From contig DHPI01000086.1 in assembly GCA_002407865.1 (NCBI GenBank), positions 62,283-79,296 on the forward strand: 17,014 bases of DNA. Direction: 5' to 3'. Below the pieces are notes generated by a model. It did no database searches. It saw only the letters and a program-made list of their open reading frames with translations, and was not told where the DNA came from. Within the stretch, counting starts at the first letter, position 1. Each line of letters begins with the position of its first letter. The position numbers were made by a program, and so were the translations under genes. This document shows, one piece after another, positions 1 through 6,144 of the stretch. Origin of the DNA: Spirochaetia bacterium UBA5368. Lineage in GTDB: Bacteria > Spirochaetota > UBA4802 > UBA5368.

Positions 1-300
1 GCTCATCCCCGCAATCTCTGGGGGTATCTCAGGATGGGCAAGGCGCAATTCGCCATGGCGCGGTATGCGGAAGCGGCGCAGAGTTACGGGATGGTGACGC
101 GTCTTGCGCCGCGATATTATGGCGGATGGCTCAAGCGGGCGGAATCGCTTCTGGGGCTGGGAATGGGGGATGAGGCGCGTCAGTGCGCCGACGAGGCGGC
201 GCGCCTCAACGGATATGACCCGAGGATAAAAAACCTTAAAAGGCTGCTGGGCGGTAATTCCACGAAACGCCGGGTCCCGTTACCGCGGCCCTCTTCGTGA
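1..300 (+). CDS. TPR-repeat protein, C-terminal fragment (5' end outside window)
   Basis: The frame is open from base 1, so the gene starts upstream of the window. About 99 residues are visible, ending in TGA at 298-300. They read as tetratricopeptide helices: the stretch around residues 12-45 (GKAQFAMARYAEAAQSYGMV, then a run ending in LAPR) and the next about 34 residues (AESLLGLGMGDEARQCADEA, ending RLNGYDPR) have the TPR spacing of small and aromatic residues with a Pro at the repeat boundary. TPRs are protein-protein interaction scaffolds; the partner cannot be told. The tail is basic and Pro-rich. The last 21 bp overlap the 3' end of the opposite-strand gene. An in-frame ATG at 34 lies inside a repeat and is unlikely to be the real start. 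Confidence 0.7.
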   Translation, partial: AHPRNLWGYLRMGKAQFAMARYAEAAQSYGMVTRLAPRYYGGWLKRAESLLGLGMGDEARQCADEAARLNGYDPRIKNLKRLLGGNSTKRRVPLPRPSS

Positions 301-1761
301 AACCTTCCATGTATATAGCGCGATCGATGCCGCGATTGCCGCGTTAAGCGATTCAACATCTCCGCTCATCGGTATAGAAAGAGCGTCCACCTTCAACGTG
401 TCCGGAATGCCGGGGCCCTCGATCCCCGCAAGCAGCAGAAACCTTTCGGGAAAAACGAACCCGTCGATCGGCGCCCCCCCGCTGTCGAGCGCCAGAAGCG
501 GCGCGTTTCCCTCTTTCACCGATTGAGCAAACTCGGCGAGCGAGGGGCCCCTGCTGAGGCGCGCGGCGAACACTGCGCCCCCCGATGCGCGGATGCTTTT
601 TGGGTGAAATGGGTGAGCGGCCTCGCGCAGCAGCACGATGTGCTGCACGCCGAATCCCACGGCGCTCCTGATAACAGTACCGACGTTCGACGGGTCCTGA
701 AACGGGATAAGCAGTGTGCAGCCCTCGCCAGCCGTTCGGTCCCATTCGGGGATTTCCGGCGTACGCGCTTCCAGAACCGGGCCGTTGGTGTTGAATATGT
801 CGATCTCGTTGAACAGGGATTTCTTTACAATATAAAGCCGGCGGTTACGCTGAAACGATCCGATGCAGTCGTTCATGCCGCTGTCGGTTTCGGCGTAACC
901 GTCGAAGAGCGCCAACGCTTCGCAGAGGCCGGGATGCCGGGTTATTGTTTCGTGCACTTGTTTTTTTCCGGACACGAGTGTTTTCCCAATTTTCTTTATG
1001 CCGTCGGACGATATCAGTTTTTTCATCTCCCTGAATGTCGCGTTTTCCGGCGACGAGATCGGAATGCCCGGCGTTTCGCCGGCCTGTGAGAGGATGCGAT
1101 ACGTCGTTTTCCGCGCAGAGGAAGTCTTCGTGAATATGAGCAAACGCCTGCCGAACTGAGTGCCGGGCAGCGTATAGTCGCGGTCGAGCTCGATTTCGTA
1201 ATCGGCGTCGTGTGACGGCGATATTTTGCGGATATCCTCGTCGGCGGCGGGCCCCTTCATGAAAATCACCCTCCCTCCGCGCGGGAGGAAATGCGCGACC
1301 CTGCCGAGGGTGTCGTCTACCGATTCGAGCGCCCGGGTAATCACGCCCGCGACCTCGAAGACCGAATGCTCCGTCACCATGTGGGGATAAATCTCCACAT
1401 TACTGAGGTTCAGCGCCGCCACGGTCTCCGCGAGAAACGCGGCCCGCTTTTTGCGCGGTTCGGCGAGGATGAGGCGAAGATCGGGCTTCATGATTTTCAG
1501 CGGAATCCCCGGAAACCCCGCGCCCGTGCCGATATCGACAAGGGGGGAAGGAAGATCGCAGAGACGCGTAACGAGCGCACAGTCGATAAAATGCTTGATA
1601 ACGATATCCTCGAAACGGTTGAGCCTGGTAAGGTCGAGTTCGTCGTTGTGTTTTTGCAGAAGGGAATAGTACGAGCCGAATTGATCAATTTGCGTTCCGG
1701 TCAGGGTTAGTCCCGATTGCTGGAAAAGCTGAGCCATTGCCGTTTTTTCAGTTTTACGCAT
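280..1761 (-). CDS. rsmG: Fusion of 16S rRNA m7G methyltransferase RsmG and SpoU/TrmH-family RNA methyltransferase
   Basis: A 493-residue protein carrying two RNA methyltransferases in one frame. Residues about 9-212 are RsmG (GidB), which makes m7G527 in 16S rRNA: the D-L-T-R segment near 43-46, K56-H57 with the following IDC, and the SAM-binding VDIGTGAGFPGIPL at 75-88. Residues about 220-335 resemble the SpoU substrate-binding domain. Residues about 345-493 form the SpoU/TrmH knot: DPSNVGTVIRSA at 356-367, RASGGAVFAA at 391-400, GIEGPG at 446-451 and IPM..DVESLNAAIA at 463-477. Standalone RsmG is usually near 210 residues and standalone TrmH-like enzymes near 260, so both halves look complete. 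The start is supported by AAAGGAG about 6 nt upstream and a strong promoter. The target of the SpoU half is unknown. The gene symbol applies to the N-terminal half. Confidence 0.88.
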   Translation of the reverse strand: MRKTEKTAMAQLFQQSGLTLTGTQIDQFGSYYSLLQKHNDELDLTRLNRFEDIVIKHFIDCALVTRLCDLPSPLVDIGTGAGFPGIPLKIMKPDLRLILAEPRKKRAAFLAETVAALNLSNVEIYPHMVTEHSVFEVAGVITRALESVDDTLGRVAHFLPRGGRVIFMKGPAADEDIRKISPSHDADYEIELDRDYTLPGTQFGRRLLIFTKTSSARKTTYRILSQAGETPGIPISSPENATFREMKKLISSDGIKKIGKTLVSGKKQVHETITRHPGLCEALALFDGYAETDSGMNDCIGSFQRNRRLYIVKKSLFNEIDIFNTNGPVLEARTPEIPEWDRTAGEGCTLLIPFQDPSNVGTVIRSAVGFGVQHIVLLREAAHPFHPKSIRASGGAVFAARLSRGPSLAEFAQSVKEGNAPLLALDSGGAPIDGFVFPERFLLLAGIEGPGIPDTLKVDALSIPMSGDVESLNAAIAASIALYTWKVSRRGPR

Positions 1762-1785
1762 GCATATCTCCTTTGTGTGGGGACA

Positions 1786-1813
1786 ATTGTACAGGCCGCC
1801 TTCCGCATTTCAA
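1786..1813 (-). promoter_or_regulatory. Sigma70-type promoter of the rsmG-spoU fusion gene
   Basis: On the minus strand TTGAAA (1808-1813) and TACAAT (1786-1791) are separated by 16 bp, each one mismatch from consensus. The predicted start near 1779 gives a leader of only about 18 nt that contains the Shine-Dalgarno sequence. The promoter sits in the 127-bp divergent gap with the GyrI-like gene, for which I see no equally good promoter. Confidence 0.6.
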
Positions 1814-1888
1814 ATTAAAAAACTGGTGCAAAATTCGGCGCGGCGCGATACACTGCCGGCATGTCGCATCAGGGTGAGGAGGTACGTC

Positions 1889-2446
1889 ATGAAAAAATTT
1901 ATTATCATCTTTCTTATTATTGTTGGTGTTATTGTCGTGTATCTTGGATATTTCGGTTTTTTTATGATGGTCGCCGTTCGTGAAATGGACATGGGACCGT
2001 ACACGCTCGTTTACAAAAAGCATGTCGGGGATTACGGCAAAACCCCAGCCATACAGAATGAAATATATTATTCCCTCCTGAACAACGAAAAAATACGCAC
2101 GACGAAGGGGTTCGGCATCTATTTCGACGATCCGCGCGAGGTGAAGAAGGAAAACCTCAGAAGCTTTGTGGGATGCATTCTCGAAAAGAACGACGCCGCT
2201 AACGCCGGCAGACTGAAGGCGGCCTATTCGCTGATGGAATATCCGCGGTCGAGAAGCGTTGTTGCCGAATTTCCATTCAGGGGGAAGCTTTCTATTATCG
2301 CGGGAATAATGAAGGCGTATCCGGCGATCGAAAGATATGTGAAAGATAAAGGCTACCGTCAGGCGCCGGTTATGGAGATATACGACGTGCCGGCGAAAAA
2401 AATCGTGTACGCGCTGCCGCTTACCACAGCACCTGCATGGGATTGA
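1889..2446 (+). CDS. Membrane-anchored GyrI-like (SOUL/TEX264-like) domain protein
   Basis: A 185-residue protein. Residues 3-28 are a very hydrophobic single transmembrane segment or uncleaved signal anchor (MKKFIIIFLIIVGVIVVYLG). The remainder looks like a GyrI-like small-molecule-binding fold: V-K/R-x-M near 32-36, GIYFDDP at 76-82 followed by a paired VGCILE-type strand near 94-99, and a late VMEIYD strand near 161-166. Membrane-tethered GyrI-like proteins exist (the human ER protein TEX264 has the same order), but the bacterial function is not established. I chose ATG 1889 because GAGGAGG lies about 6 nt upstream; the frame stays open for 43 codons before it, but that part is not hydrophobic or conserved-looking and covers the promoter of the divergent gene. 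The 3' end overlaps the M23 gene by 26 bp. Confidence 0.7.
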   Translation: MKKFIIIFLIIVGVIVVYLGYFGFFMMVAVREMDMGPYTLVYKKHVGDYGKTPAIQNEIYYSLLNNEKIRTTKGFGIYFDDPREVKKENLRSFVGCILEKNDAANAGRLKAAYSLMEYPRSRSVVAEFPFRGKLSIIAGIMKAYPAIERYVKDKGYRQAPVMEIYDVPAKKIVYALPLTTAPAWD

Positions 2447-3377
2447 CAAGCTTGCCGTTGTGCCACATCGTAAAGTGCAGGTGTGGGCCGGTTGACCACC
2501 CGGTGGAGCCGACTTTCCCGATTATTTTCCCCGCGCTTACGCTCTGTCCGTAGCGCACGTTGATTCGGGAGAGGTGTCCGTAAAGCGTCTTGAACCCATT
2601 CGGGTGTGTGATGACAACCGCGTTCCCGTAGCCGCCCATCCAGCCGCAGGCGGTGACCGTACCCTGGCAGGCGGCGCCCACAAGCGTGCCGTGCGGCGCG
2701 GCGATGTCGACACCGTTATGAAATCCGTGCTGCCGGAATATCGGGTGCATGCGTCCGCCGAAGAATGAGCTGTAGCGTCCCGCAAGGGGCGAGCGGAACA
2801 TCTCGCGCAGGGAATATTTCCGGGCCATGCTTTCCGTCATCGCGAGTTCCGTGGGGCGGGCGTCTTTTATAAAAACCGCCAGTGGCCTCTTCGGGAGAAA
2901 GTCACGGTACAGCCTGTACAGAAACGGAAGCTTCTGAATTACGATGGCGTTGTCAGAAACGCCGTAGAGCGTAATGAGTCCTTCAATTTCGTTGAAATCG
3001 GTGATGAAATGCAGCACTCCTTTTTCGGATGGCACAACAATTCGCTGGCGAAGTCGCGCGGTCAGGCTGTTCCAGTGCGGGTTTGCTCCCAGAAGCGTAT
3101 CGATGTTGATGCCGTTTTCGCGCGCAATCTTCCAGAAGTTGTCGCCGCGTTGAATTTCAATGATGCGCAGCGTGATGTCTGTAAACCGGATGTTGTTGCT
3201 TTCTATATAATTGATGTAATCGTCTTCAGTGGAAAAGAGCGCCTGAGCGCGCATAATCGAGTCGTCTTTTGTGTCACCACCGAAAGGGAAAAAAACGGAA
3301 ATAATGATTACGAGAATAATCGCAGCCGCGCATCCAATTATAGAAAAGATATATCGTTTCGGCATTAATAAACCCAT
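2421..3377 (-). CDS. LysM-M23 peptidoglycan endopeptidase, membrane-anchored
   Basis: A 318-residue LytM/M23 metallopeptidase predicted to cut peptide cross-links of peptidoglycan in the periplasm. Residues about 8-32 are one hydrophobic anchor. A LysM-like peptidoglycan-binding module spans about 73-116 (IEIQRGDNFWKIARENGI, ending in RQRIVVPS). The peptidase domain spans about 195-318: zinc ligands H220 and D224 in HNGVD, H268 in YGHLS, and H299/H301 in GPHLHF. All expected catalytic positions are present, so the enzyme should be active unlike the degenerate EnvC/NlpD activators. Two starts 12 nt apart (MGLLM...; ATG at 3377 or 3365) are possible and neither has a good Shine-Dalgarno sequence. 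It has its own promoter downstream of the csp terminator. Confidence 0.92.
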   Translation of the reverse strand: MGLLMPKRYIFSIIGCAAAIILVIIISVFFPFGGDTKDDSIMRAQALFSTEDDYINYIESNNIRFTDITLRIIEIQRGDNFWKIARENGINIDTLLGANPHWNSLTARLRQRIVVPSEKGVLHFITDFNEIEGLITLYGVSDNAIVIQKLPFLYRLYRDFLPKRPLAVFIKDARPTELAMTESMARKYSLREMFRSPLAGRYSSFFGGRMHPIFRQHGFHNGVDIAAPHGTLVGAACQGTVTACGWMGGYGNAVVITHPNGFKTLYGHLSRINVRYGQSVSAGKIIGKVGSTGWSTGPHLHFTMWHNGKLVNPMQVLW

Positions 3378-3428
3378 CTGCTCGTGAAGTGTCGCCCTAC
3401 GCGTGGATGGCTACAGGGAAATGAAAAG

Positions 3429-3456
3429 AATATATACGCGTGAACGGACGAGTCAA
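3429..3456 (-). promoter_or_regulatory. Sigma70-type promoter of the M23 peptidase gene
   Basis: On the minus strand TTGACT (3451-3456) and TATATT (3429-3434) are 16 bp apart, each with one mismatch to consensus. They lie after the csp terminator and about 45 nt upstream of the peptidase start, so the peptidase can be expressed independently of csp. Confidence 0.6.
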
Positions 3457-3490
3457 GAATTATTTTACCAAAGTGCCTTTCTCGGCGGAA

Positions 3491-3520
3491 TAAAAAAAGA
3501 GAGTGTGGCTGCACTCTCTT
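3491..3520 (-). terminator. Intrinsic terminator of csp
   Basis: Read on the minus strand, AAGAGAGTG (3512-3520) and CACTCTCTT (3497-3505) form a perfect 9-bp stem around a 6-nt loop, followed by a run of T residues (3492-3498 on the plus strand are all A). It starts 28 bp after the csp stop codon. This is the clearest intrinsic terminator in the window. Confidence 0.88.
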
Positions 3521-3547
3521 AATGGTTTCAAATATGTTTCCGTTAGC

Positions 3548-3748
3548 TTATAGCACTTTAACAGAAACGGCTCGTGGGCCCTTTTCGCCGTTTTCAACCT
3601 CGAATTCAACATTATCACCTTCGGAGAGCGTTTTAAAACCGTCGCCGCCGATTCCCGAGTAATGTACAAACACATCACTACCATCCTCTTTCCTGATGAA
3701 CCCGAACCCCTTTTTGTCGTTAAACCATTTAACCACACCCTTCGGCAT
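3548..3748 (-). CDS. Cold-shock domain protein (CspA family)
   Basis: A 66-residue single cold-shock domain, the usual family length. It opens with [18 protein letters not shown], containing RNP1 (KGFGFI, residues 13-18), and continues with RNP2 (VFVHYS, 26-31). These five-stranded OB folds bind single-stranded RNA/DNA and act as RNA chaperones in the cytoplasm. The start is fixed by AAGGAG (3757-3762 on the complement) 8 nt upstream. It is monocistronic: own promoter upstream, own terminator downstream. Family paralogues are not all cold-inducible, so the stress response of this one cannot be stated, although the long leader fits a cold-regulated mRNA. Confidence 0.96.
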   Translation of the reverse strand: MPKGVVKWFNDKKGFGFIRKEDGSDVFVHYSGIGGDGFKTLSEGDNVEFEVENGEKGPRAVSVKVL

Positions 3749-3873
3749 TGTACAAACTCCTTACAATAAAATTACGGCGTTACGCCAGCAGAACGACATC
3801 CGTCGGTGCGTCCCCGGTACCGCCCGATTTATCCGTTCCGAAGAAACACAGGGGATGGCAGACTGCATTAAAA
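3749..3873 (-). promoter_or_regulatory. Long 5' leader of csp mRNA
   Basis: From the predicted transcription start near 3873 the csp transcript has an untranslated leader of about 125 nt. It contains a CUUCGG tetraloop-type turn, an 8-nt palindrome CGGTACCG and a GGCGTAACGCC inverted repeat shortly before the ribosome site. Long structured leaders are typical of cspA-type mRNAs, where they govern stability and translation with temperature. I cannot fold it here and I see no recognisable cold-box. Confidence 0.4.
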
Positions 3874-3879
3874 CCTTAC

Positions 3880-3908
3880 ACAATATATATTTTAATCTAA
3901 TTTGTCAA
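3880..3908 (-). promoter_or_regulatory. Sigma70-type promoter of csp
   Basis: On the minus strand a perfect TTGACA (3903-3908) and TATTGT (3880-3885, four of six) are exactly 17 bp apart, with AT-rich sequence between and around them. It points at csp and implies the long leader described separately. Confidence 0.65.
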
Positions 3909-3992
3909 ATATAATTACTGTCAGACGTTTTTTATTGTTTTGTTTATTGCGTGCCTGTAACATATGCGCGCGGTTGGGCGCAATAATATCTA

Positions 3993-4024
3993 TTGACAAA
4001 TACGGTATGGTACCGTCCTTTAAT
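3993..4024 (+). promoter_or_regulatory. Candidate promoter/operator upstream of the Lol operon
   Basis: A perfect TTGACA at 3993-3998 faces the permease gene. The best -10 candidate is TTTAAT at 4019-4024, but the 20-bp spacing is long. Between them lies an exact inverted repeat, ACGGTA-TGG-TACCGT (4002-4016), placed where a bound regulator would affect RNA polymerase. The rest of the csp-permease gap (3909-4063) is AT-rich and I see no gene in it. Confidence 0.35.
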
Positions 4025-4063
4025 TGGAATGCAAAGTAAACCGAAAAACCGGGTGCGCCGGAT

Positions 4064-5365
4064 ATGAGCCTGTACGAACTGTTCATTGGATTTCGCTATC
4101 TCAAGGCGAAGAAGAGCCAGGGATTTATTTCGTTTAATACCGTTCTCTCGATATTTATCGTTTTTATCGGCGTTTTCATTCTTATCGTCGTGATATCTGT
4201 GATGACGGGCTTTCAGAGCCAGATCAAGGATAAAATAATCGACGTCGATTCACATATCACCGTTGCCACATACTTTGGCGAAAGCGGCGACGGAATCCGG
4301 AATTATGCCGAACTTCAGAAGAAGATCGCGACTGTTGGCGGCGTTACCTCGATCAATCCTTATCTGCAGGGACAGGGGCTTGCCAGATACAGAACATTTA
4401 TTACGCCGGTCATGATCCGCGGCATAGGCTCGATAGGCGCGCTGCCGGATGATGTGCGCACATTTATCATCGAGGGCGAGAAAAACTACCAAAAAGCCGG
4501 TGAGGTCTATATCGGCGCCGAGATGGCGTTCAACAATAATATCCGCGTCGGCGATACGATCGAGTTGATCGTTCCGAGGGGGCGTCTTACGGCGACGACG
4601 GGCGTGACCCCGGGGATGGGATCTTTCAAGATTGCCGGATTTTTTAAGACCGGATATTATGATTTCGATACACGCCTTATACTGATGCCGCTTCGATCGG
4701 CGCAGGCGCTTTACGGTGTCGGCGATATCGTGTGGGGCATTGGCATCAAGATATACGACATTTATAAAATGGATTACCTTGCGTCGAAAATTCAATCGGT
4801 CATCGGCTTCCAATACCAGACGCTTACCGCCGAACAGCGCAACCAGAACCTGTTTTATGCCCTCAAGCTTGAAAAGCTTATTATGACGATCATTCTTTTC
4901 CTGGTGGTTATCTCCGCGGGCTTTACCATCATGGGGACGCTGGTCATGGTGGTGATGGAGAAGAAGAAGGCGGTCGGCGTTCTCAAGTCTATGGGGGCGC
5001 GGCCAAACTCCATCATGGCGATCTTTGTGCTCGAGGGTTTCCTCATCGGCGTTATCGGCTCGGTGCTCGGCGTGATTTTCGGGCTTGCCGCGTCGCTCAA
5101 TCTCGAAGCCATAATCAGGTGGATTGAGAGGCTTATCAATTTGACCATGACGCATATCTATAAAGCGTTCGATCTTGGCGTGTTTTACAATATATCGCTT
5201 GTGCCCAAGAGCGTGTATTATATCGATACGATACCGGCGGAGATCAATCCGGAGTTTGTCGTACTCATCGCCAGCGTTGCGGTATTCCTCGCTACGGTTG
5301 CCGCGATATTCCCGTCGTGGCATGCCTCGCGGCTGAAGCCCGTTGAGACGATACGGTACGAGTAA
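4064..5365 (+). CDS. lolC: LolC/LolE-family lipoprotein-release ABC permease
   Basis: A 433-residue FtsX-like permease of the lipoprotein-releasing complex, which extracts outer-membrane lipoproteins from the inner membrane and hands them to LolA. The N terminus (FIGFRYLKAKKSQGFISF) followed by a transmembrane helix at about 27-48 and MTGFQSQIKDKI is typical of LolC/E. A periplasmic domain of about 220 residues follows, then three helices near 274-297, 318-345 and 400-418, with the coupling segment KAVGVLKSMGAR between the first two and the conserved PSWHASRLKPVETIRYE tail. LolC and LolE cannot be told apart from sequence alone, and only one permease is present, so it could act as a homodimer or pair with one elsewhere. 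The upstream ribosome site is weak. LolD follows after 28 bp. Confidence 0.87.
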   Translation: MSLYELFIGFRYLKAKKSQGFISFNTVLSIFIVFIGVFILIVVISVMTGFQSQIKDKIIDVDSHITVATYFGESGDGIRNYAELQKKIATVGGVTSINPYLQGQGLARYRTFITPVMIRGIGSIGALPDDVRTFIIEGEKNYQKAGEVYIGAEMAFNNNIRVGDTIELIVPRGRLTATTGVTPGMGSFKIAGFFKTGYYDFDTRLILMPLRSAQALYGVGDIVWGIGIKIYDIYKMDYLASKIQSVIGFQYQTLTAEQRNQNLFYALKLEKLIMTIILFLVVISAGFTIMGTLVMVVMEKKKAVGVLKSMGARPNSIMAIFVLEGFLIGVIGSVLGVIFGLAASLNLEAIIRWIERLINLTMTHIYKAFDLGVFYNISLVPKSVYYIDTIPAEINPEFVVLIASVAVFLATVAAIFPSWHASRLKPVETIRYE

Positions 5366-5393
5366 TCATCGACGATACGAGAATGAACAGGCA

Positions 5394-6077
5394 ATGGAAG
5401 AAGGCCCAATAATACGAATAGAGGATATCGATAAAATTTACGGCGAGGGCGTTAACGCGCTGCGGGTGCTTAAATCGGTGTCGCTTGAAATCGGCGCCGG
5501 CGAGATCGTGTCGATAATGGGGCCCTCGGGCGCCGGAAAATCGACTTTGCTCAATCTTATCGGCTGCCTTGATGGATTCAATTCTGGACGGCTTAGCATT
5601 CTCGGCAGGGACATCTCGAGCTGTTCTGTGGAAGATCTGGCGGGTTTTCGCAACAGGCATATTGGATTCGTGTTCCAGATGCACAACCTTCTTCCGGAGT
5701 TTACTGCGCTCGAGAACGTGATGATGCCGCTCCTTATCCGCCGCTGCTCGAAGAAGGAGGCAAAAAAAATGGCGGCGGCTGCGATAGAGCAATTCAATCT
5801 CGGCGATAGGATGCATCATCGTCCGTCCGAGCTTTCCGGCGGCGAATGCCAGCGGATCGCCGTTGCGCGCGCCATCGTTGGCGAGCCCGACATCATTCTT
5901 GCGGACGAGCCGACGGGAAACCTCGACAGGGAAAACTCGCGGCTTCTCACCGACATCATCTTCAGCATGGGCAGAGAGAAGCGTATCACCATTGTCGTCG
6001 TTACCCACGACAGGGAGATTGCGGGCCGGACGGAGCGAACAATCACGCTTGTCGACGGGAACATCGTAAACGTGTAA
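5394..6077 (+). CDS. lolD: LolD-type ABC transporter ATPase
   Basis: A 227-residue ATPase that powers the adjacent permease. Visible motifs are Walker A GPSGAGKST, Q-loop FVFQMHNLLPEFTALENV, signature LSGGECQRIAVARAI, Walker B IILADEPTGNLD and the switch histidine in VVVTHD. The short MacB/LolD-class architecture, with no extra domain, and its place directly after a LolC/E permease identify it. I prefer ATG 5394 (MEEGPIIRIEDI): the frame is open back to 5343, but those 17 extra codons overlap the permease gene and are poor in family-like sequence. LolD proteins are usually near 230 residues, in agreement. Neither start has a strong Shine-Dalgarno, so translational coupling to the permease is plausible. 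Confidence 0.9.
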   Translation: MEEGPIIRIEDIDKIYGEGVNALRVLKSVSLEIGAGEIVSIMGPSGAGKSTLLNLIGCLDGFNSGRLSILGRDISSCSVEDLAGFRNRHIGFVFQMHNLLPEFTALENVMMPLLIRRCSKKEAKKMAAAAIEQFNLGDRMHHRPSELSGGECQRIAVARAIVGEPDIILADEPTGNLDRENSRLLTDIIFSMGREKRITIVVVTHDREIAGRTERTITLVDGNIVNV

Positions 6078-6144
6078 CGCTACGCATGCGGCGTGCCGTG
6101 TGGCGGTGCGCGCGTGACTATTATATTTGAGAGGATTCGCGATT

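Noticed and set aside
1760..1888. An upstream extension of the GyrI-like protein to a first ATG at 1760
   Set aside because: It would overlap the promoter and start of the divergent methyltransferase gene, has no ribosome site, and puts about 43 unstructured residues ahead of the membrane anchor; GAGGAGG favours 1889.
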